A stretch of 64,000 nucleotides of DNA from Microthyrium microscopicum. Taxonomy: Eukaryota > Ascomycota > Dothideomycetes > Microthyriales > Microthyriaceae. The notes beneath the pieces were generated by a model. It was not told the origin of the DNA and did not search any database. It saw nothing but the letters and a program-made list of their open reading frames with translations. Location: NCBI GenBank assembly GCA_010405405.1, contig MU004244.1, positions 561,895 through 625,894 of the forward strand, written 5' to 3'. Positions 57,413 to 64,000 of the stretch are shown here, piece after piece. The stretch's first letter is position 1; the number at the start of each line of letters is the position of its first letter. The translations under genes and the position numbers were made by a program.

Positions 57413-60224
57413 GGTTTCGTCTGGGAATATTTGGCGATGGAGCTGAAGAGGATGGTAGAGACGATGAATAAATAGAAAAGGTCGTGAGCAGAATGCAGAC
57501 TACTCTTAATGCTGGGCCCTGGCTAAAAAGAAGATGCGGCGGGAGGAAGTGGGCTAATGTAGTGTATGATGGAAGCTATCCGGCTGAGCTGGGATTGGAG
57601 CAGGGGTAGGCGAGGTCCAGTAAATTGGTAAAGTTCGATGCTCTTAATTTAAGATGGATTGGCGTTAGAAGAGCTGGACAGCTAACGAGAAATTGATGGT
57701 AAATTGATGCAGCGATCCAGAATTTGAGGGTGCGATAGCCAGCGGCGAAGGTGGGGAATTTTGCAAGACGAAGAGACAAGAGATGTGGGTTGAGAAGGCG
57801 AGATTTCAAATAACAAGTCAAGTCTAGAGCTCCTTTTGACTTTATATCGTTCTGGAAGATAGCCGTGAGATGAATAAGCTTGGAGATGGATGGATTGGTT
57901 GAAATTGATGGAAAGATGGATTGATGGAAATGAGAAAGGTCAGAGCACAAGACTCAAGAGTGGAAACCAACGGGAAGAAAGTTGTAGGAGATCAAAAGCA
58001 GCAGATGGCGTCCTATTTAGGAAGATGCGGGCCTCGCACAGCATTTGAATCCTTCCTTTCTCTCGACTCGTCGCCTGTCTTCCCTTCTTCCCTTCTTTGT
58101 GCCAGACTAGGAGTTGGAAGTTGCCCAAGGTTGCCGCACACCTTACTGTCGATCATTTCCAATCCCTCCCTCCCCATCCAGCATCATCACCACCATAACC
58201 CAATCAATCTTTGGGGCCATATGGGCCGCGATGGTAGCCATGACCTAGTACGAAGTAGACAAGACAATTGCAAAACTAAAGACTTACAAGACCGGAATCT
58301 TCGTTATGCGAACAAGCGAAAAGCCAGCCGAGTACACCATTCGGTCACCACGCCGCAGTCCATGATCACGACACCAGGGTATCAAGTTATCACCAAGCAC
58401 TGCTCTAAGTCTGGCGCAAGCTTCTCCAGTTTCCTCCAGACCCGGCAGACCGCAACAAGGAATAAAAGAGGCCCGCTTGCTTGAGCCTCGCCCTGTAAAA
58501 GTCTTGCTAATCCGTGGGGGTCAACACCAACAGCATCTCCAGTTTCTTGAGTCTTCCATTATTGACATTCCAAATATGTCACTGTACCACGGGTATTGGA
58601 GCATACATTGATGTAATTCAGGGTCCAGGCGGAGTCTATTCCGCAGTGGCATATTGCTACTTGGTACCTTCACATAGTATCGCAACACTTCCAACCTCTT
58701 TCATCCTCAAAGGCTCAATAAAAATGAGTGCAGCATAATTTCTTGACCTATTCAGCATGGGTTCGGGGCCACAATTATGCAATGCTGCGAGCCTTCCAGG
58801 TACTGCTACTGAACAGCCATCTTCAACCTTGACGCCTTTATGCGAACTTTTCAACTTCCGCTATCGTCATTCGACTTAGAACAACCTTAATCAAAGGATA
58901 CCCTACATAGCAGCATAACATGCATATCAACCTCTTCATCACCCTAGCTCAGCTGAACTAAAGTTTCTTGAACAAGGTTACAATTGCCCTCTACCAATTG
59001 AATCCTAGACAACAGGCGGTGGGAAAAAGTCATTGTGGTGCAAATACCACCAAGAAACCAGCGAGCCGGTAGTCAATGCTAGATTGTATCATTGTTTAAG
59101 GGTTCCTGGGCGCTACACACTTGACGCTTGCCAATTGAGTCCGCCTTGGCTTGACAATCCCAGTTAAAAGTATTGCCTTTTCTTCGCCCGTATTGTACCT
59201 GCGGCCTGAATGCGGAGAGTTCCTTCGAGTTGCCTTTCAAAAACCAACAGGAACCATTCAACCAATCTTTGTGCGACTCACCCAACACCCGGTCAGCTAG
59301 CCACGGTACAAACCTAGTGATATTTCTAGAAGCGTAGAGAGGAGAATCACCACATTAGTATACATAAAGACAAACTGGCGAGAGCTGTATACATGATATA
59401 CAATTATCACCCATGTCTTGCCCTGCATAAAAATTCCCCCAGCATACTTTTTGATAATACTCCAAGCATCCTCAATAGTCCTAGAAAGAATACCATGAAA
59501 TAATCCCATCAACCTTGCTCTAGTCAGTACCCCATGTTCAAAATCTCACCCCGAAGAATTTCGGACTCCAGCCTTGCTCCAGGATAATGAACCCTTGCTT
59601 TTCGCCAAATATTCGCTAAACTAGTGCGTTCGCAAATCATATTCATTCCCAGTTATTTGGTTCTTTGCCGCGTGCCCGCGTTCCTGACTTGCCTAACTAC
59701 GTCTCAACTCCAGAAATGGTGAGAGCTGCGAGAAACAGGACGAAGCATGGAAATGTTTCAAAAGTGGAGGATTTCCTTTTCTAGTCATTGATTTCCGAGT
59801 CCTTGGGAGATTTTTTTTCGGTAGGTAAGACAGTTGTCACATTCGCAAGAGTTATCGTCGATCCGTCCACTTCTTTCCCAATTCTTCTTGTTCTCACGTT
59901 CAAGAGCGATAACAAAACTTGCGAGGATTGGATGCTTTTCACACACCTCATAGTACATTGCGGTTCCCACGGAATGCGATGGGAGCCATGATAATGGCAA
60001 AGTCAGTACATCTCTCTCTCTGTGTGAGTGAACTGGGAGCAAAGCGTCAAAATTTATTGTCTCTCATTAAGTCTCCATTGCTTCAAACTCCCAATATTCT
60101 TCGACTCGCATCAAAATCACAAATCGCGACCGGCCAACGGTTACCGTGGAGTCAAATGTGACTAGAGCCAAAAAGTTCGATATTGAGCCAAATGGTCGCA
60201 GAAGTATCGCAAACGACACAGGTC
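57413..60224. other. Long gene-free stretch, about 2.8 kb
   Basis: The longest gap in the window. Open frames are short and lack motifs or splice structure. A CT/GT-rich run lies near 60007-60022. It holds the promoter of the unknown gene on the left and the 3' end of the deaminase gene on the right. I find no repeat, tRNA or transposon remnant by eye. Confidence 0.45.
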
Positions 60225-63130
60225 TTAATCAAGGTAGTCCCACCAGTCAGAAGAACGTTCACGCTTCCATGCTTGTTGTAATTCGTCACGACACTTCTGA
60301 ACAATCTCCTGCACATCCTCTTTCTCAATGGAGACAAGGTCATAGTAAAGGCCTTTGGAGACAGTCTGAAATATATATAAATCCCCTCTGAAATCGGTCG
60401 ACGGTTCTTTAAGATCATACTCATGATTGTGAAAGTCCTTAATCAAGTCGCAGTACCATTTGTTGTCCAGTGTGAACGCTTGGCGACGTTCTGCACAGAT
60501 GGTTATTGTTCTTTCCTCGAAGTCTGTTTTCTCTGAAACCAAGACCTTCGAGTATTGTATGTAGTTGGTAACAGGAAGCTTGATTCCAGTGAGATGAATG
60601 TCTCTAGTCAACCAAAGCAGCGGTATTGGCTCATCATCGTGATTCATGCAGATGTCGACAACCTCTCTCGCTGGTAAGCCGCCTTCAACTGGTATCCGAA
60701 TCACGCCACCGCTGTGTATTGTGTGCTCAAAGTATTTTTCTATTTTCCTGTAAGAAACGCGAATGTTTCGTCTATTCATCAATTCGCCATCCGGATGTGT
60801 CTCAGCATAACTCAAAGCTCCAGAAAAGCTGTAATCACGGTCAATCGAGCGCCGGAGTACCCTTTCAATGACATGGTCCTGGTTTTTCTTCAAGGCAAGC
60901 AGAAGCTGGTAGTGATTTTCAGTTCCTGTTTTTCCGAAGCTGAAAGGAAAGGCGCATGCTGACCACAGGTTGGCGTGCGTATCTCTTGTTCTAAAACGCG
61001 TTCCAATCAAGATGCCCCAGCAGGTGAAGCAGGAGAGCTTGCTACAGCCAATGTAATCGTAAACGTCGGCATCATCCTATAGCTCGTTAGTTCAAGACCA
61101 TGGGGCTGTTTTAGGCCATGCTATCAAAGGCAACTGCGCTGCACGAAAAACCAAAGTCTTTCCTGTGTATAACCAGAGCGCACCTGTAGAAGAAATTGCA
61201 CATCAAGGTAGCCATCGAGTGCTACGAAAGCTATGAAGCCCTGTGTGGTATCTCAACTAAGGTGAAAAGTGGAAAGGTGGGAAAAGACCGGGATTCTTGC
61301 TAAGTTCAATAAGATAATGCAGTGGCCATCGAACGCGATGGGAGACATCAAGTGCTTCGATGTCATGGACCTTCTTATCAATTGACCAAGAAGCGGTTGG
61401 GAGGTACGTAGGTACCTCATGTAGTATGTATTTACGGGAGTCCTACCAGAAATTTGTCCAGGATCTGAAGTTCGCAATGGAAATAGCGATGGATATCTGG
61501 CTTATTGACCAGACTTTTGGCAGTTTCTGTTGCCTCCTTTCGAAATTGCCCGTTCTTCGAAGCTTTAGCCCAACCTTCCAGCTTATTCGCAATGGCCATG
61601 TTGTCCTCTAGTGTCAAGTCCGGGGGTGGTATTGGCTCCGCAAAGTTAAGCTTGATTCCTCTGCCTTGCGAGACCTTGAGCTTTTCTCGGAAGTTTAAAA
61701 AGCTTTCAATAGCTTTAGGTACAGTTCCTAGTAATCTGAAAGGAGTCAGTATCAATGTCGGTAGAATGGTATTTCACTCGATTGGTCAAACGCGGTATAT
61801 TAATCGCAATACACAACAGCCCGTGAATGGTAAAGTGTCATCATATAGAAAGGATACCAACAGATAGGAGACAAGATGTGCTTCAAAGACACCCAAGCTT
61901 CTTGGTGTGACAATGAAAAGACATGGAAGCCGGGAAGAGGCATTTCTCGTAAACTGTAAGAACTTAAGGAGAGCATGTTGTGCGAACCATAGATTTTACA
62001 GCAACATAAGATGTTCAACGTCATGGTAGTTTATCAACGACAATCCAGATGTGTTTCCACTCTTGCGGTACTTACCTCACGGCTGAGAGGAGTTTACAAA
62101 ACGTCCGAACGAGCGCAAGCTGATTCTTACAGTTGTCCAAATCTTGCAACAGCCTAGGTGTGGCATAGGAATCTCGCTCAATATTGGGGCGTAAGACATT
62201 ATCATGGGCCTTTTTGAGTTCGCTTTGAGAAAAGCTAGTCCTGTCGGTACAAAGGGACTCAATGTCGTTCCAATCAAGATTGAATTTGTCAGGGTCCACC
62301 AATTCATCTTGGAAAATCCGGGATAGCAACTCGTAGGACTTCTGTATACCGGCAAGGTCCTTTTCAATCTTTTCAGGGTCGTCTAACTTTTGAGCGCCTC
62401 TGTGGGTCTTTGTCGGCGGGTCCTCGTTTACCAAGTTTTCTGGCTCAGTGTCGAGAGTTGGCCCCTTGCAAATATCTTTCCATAACAACCTGATACTGCT
62501 GGCATAGCTATTTTGGCGGTCACGCCAGAAGTACCTCATGTCAGATAACATGGAAGCAGGATCATTATTCCATTGTGAAGCAGGTGAATCATGCGAAGCC
62601 GGTAGGTCTTTCTGATTGAACCAAGCTTCAAGCCTTTCCCTAAACATGTCGTCCTCCTCTTCCGGCCCATCATTTTTTGCAATCCATAGCTCTTGTTTAG
62701 AGCCAGATAGCCTCAATGCCGTAGCAGTGACATGTTTGGCTGGTCTGTCAGTCAGTTTGACCCTTGCAAAGAGTAAAGCAAGGTAATCGAGCATCTCCCG
62801 TTCTACCTCTCCTGCTGTGAGACCACCATTCATCTCCTTTTGTGAGTGCTTTAGAGTTGACCGGAAGCCTTGATTTTTTTCTTGGCGGCGCAGATATTGG
62901 GCTGCTGCATAATATCCAAACTTGTCAAAACCTGGCAAATTCCAGACGAATTCATCGTTCTTCTCGGCTTTTGGTCTTCCTGCTTGAGGTTCTTGTCCCT
63001 GGAGAATGATTAGCCTTGCTCTGTTGCGATTTGGATCAAGGTTTAGGTGTGGCATAACAGGCTGTCTCACGTTGTTTAGAGATCGCTTTTGCTCCTCCGG
63101 ATTCTTCGGATCCCTGGATTTCTTTGGCAT
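60225..63130 (-). CDS. OTT_1508-like nucleic-acid deaminase family protein
   Basis: Four exons (63130-62076, 61735-61447, 61240-61184, 61076-60225) join to 750 residues, all junctions in phase. The zinc-deaminase signature is split by introns: His438-Cys439-Glu440 in YFHCELQILDKF, and Cys483/Cys486 in DYIGCSKLSCFTCWGIL, followed by the Arg-Thr-Arg-x-Thr-His segment. This is the pattern of the fungal OTT_1508-like deaminases (PF14441), relatives of cytidine/nucleic-acid deaminases. The first 350 residues are helical (VEREMLDYLALLFARVKL) and the last ~260 are unlike anything I know. Catalysis would be zinc-activated deamination with Glu440 as proton shuttle; the substrate is unknown. The 340-nt first intron is long for this window. 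Confidence 0.82.
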
Positions 63131-64000
63131 TATAACGGCCTAGGTAGGTCGGTATGTTTCAGATTGTCATGTGTCGGTAGTTCACCAAGTTGCTCGAGAG
63201 ACGTTCCTTTGAAATCTGCGGTCTGGTCGCACATCAAAGCAGACTGTTTTATACTACAAAAGTGCCGTGATCAGGCTGACATGGGTGTCCAGAGATGGCC
63301 GATTTAGTCAAAGGCTGCATGAAGGCGTAAGATTCTGCATACTGCATGCGCTGCGCCTCCAGTACTTTGTATCCAGCCGTGCTAGCATACATCACTTTGT
63401 CGTAGACTTGATGGCACAATAGTATGAAAATGCTGGTTACTAAATTCCTGCTTTACTTTTTAGCTTTGCTGCCTGTTCAAATGTTGGTCTAGATGCTACA
63501 TTTGAACTGTGAGCATATTTACATTAAGTACCTACGGTATGTACCCTATTTCAGATCTTTCAGACTGTGCCGAAAAGAAACTGCAACTACATATCTCCAG
63601 CACGCAGCTATATTGGAATGCTGTCACCATCTTCAGTTCTCTTGGGCCTTTCTACTCATCTTATAGCACCAGTTGGATCTCCTATGTTCCGCCATCGAGC
63701 TCTTCGTTATAATTTCGTGCCTGATCTCACGAGTATTTACTACGAGATATATCTTTGAGCTTACTCAAGCATTACTCTACACAACCACAAGCCGAGCAAC
63801 CCCGAGTTATCGCATCATCTTCTCCCCAGTATCATCTTCTCGAAGATCCCATCCCTCCTTTTACCATCAAAAAAAAAAAGAAACCGTGGAACAAATCAGT
63901 CTCTGAAGGAGTGCAGTATCAATTATCAACGCAATAGTAGTAAACCCCAATGATAACTCACAGCTTACTACCTAGTCTTACCTAAAGACAGCTCTAGATT
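63131..64000. other. Window end, upstream of the deaminase gene
   Basis: 870 bp containing the deaminase promoter. Short plus-strand frames at 63509-63937 have no motif. Nothing further supported. Confidence 0.4.

Noticed and set aside
57921-58484. 187-codon plus-strand frame in the long gap
   Set aside because: Low-complexity Ser/His-rich translation, no domain and no plausible partner exons.
1-64000. Transposons, LTR elements or virus-like copies
   Set aside because: No reverse transcriptase, integrase, transposase or capsid-like frames and no long terminal repeats noticed by eye; a computed repeat search could still find short relics.

Overview
The window is a stretch of chromosome from a filamentous ascomycete (Pezizomycotina, possibly a leotiomycete). 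The genes are short-intron fungal genes with GTAAGT-like donors. Typical families of that group are present: HET, Zn2Cys6 and fungal C2H2 regulators, DUF7703, AA9, GH43, RBR ligases and OTT_1508-like deaminases. I see no reverse transcriptase, transposase, LTR pair, CRISPR array, rRNA or tRNA gene. Exon borders below were worked out by hand from splice consensus plus reading-frame phase; most genes close to an exact multiple of three.

Layout. 0-21 kb is mostly housekeeping and metabolism: the 3' part of a telomere-binding (POT1/CDC13-like) gene, nucleoside diphosphate kinase, glucosidase II alpha, a secreted tyrosinase, an intracellular GH43, a VOC protein, a transcription-factor-like protein, a nitronate monooxygenase and a CSC1/OSCA-type channel. 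21-35 kb is more accessory: a frame-broken kinase-like pseudogene, a HET protein, a secreted alpha/beta hydrolase, a Zn2Cys6 regulator and a nine-exon secreted GH43 of exo-galactanase type. 35-43 kb holds a mitochondrial carrier and QCR7 (divergent, sharing one promoter region), a large zinc-ribbon/HLH/C2H2 protein and a small AA9 LPMO.

43-64 kb is the most unusual part. It has a head-to-head pair of paralogous RBR ubiquitin ligases, a DUF7703 membrane protein, two tandem paralogues of a family I do not recognise (NLR-type N-terminus plus a shared novel C-terminal domain), a SUMO-motif/SWIM/RING protein, a conserved unknown gene, and a four-exon gene whose core is an OTT_1508-like zinc deaminase domain.

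The plant-wall and secretory genes (AA9, two GH43, tyrosinase, hydrolase) fit a saprotroph or plant associate. The HET gene, the tandem paralogues, the E3 ligases and the deaminase belong to families linked in fungi to self/non-self or stress signalling; that they act together here is only inference.
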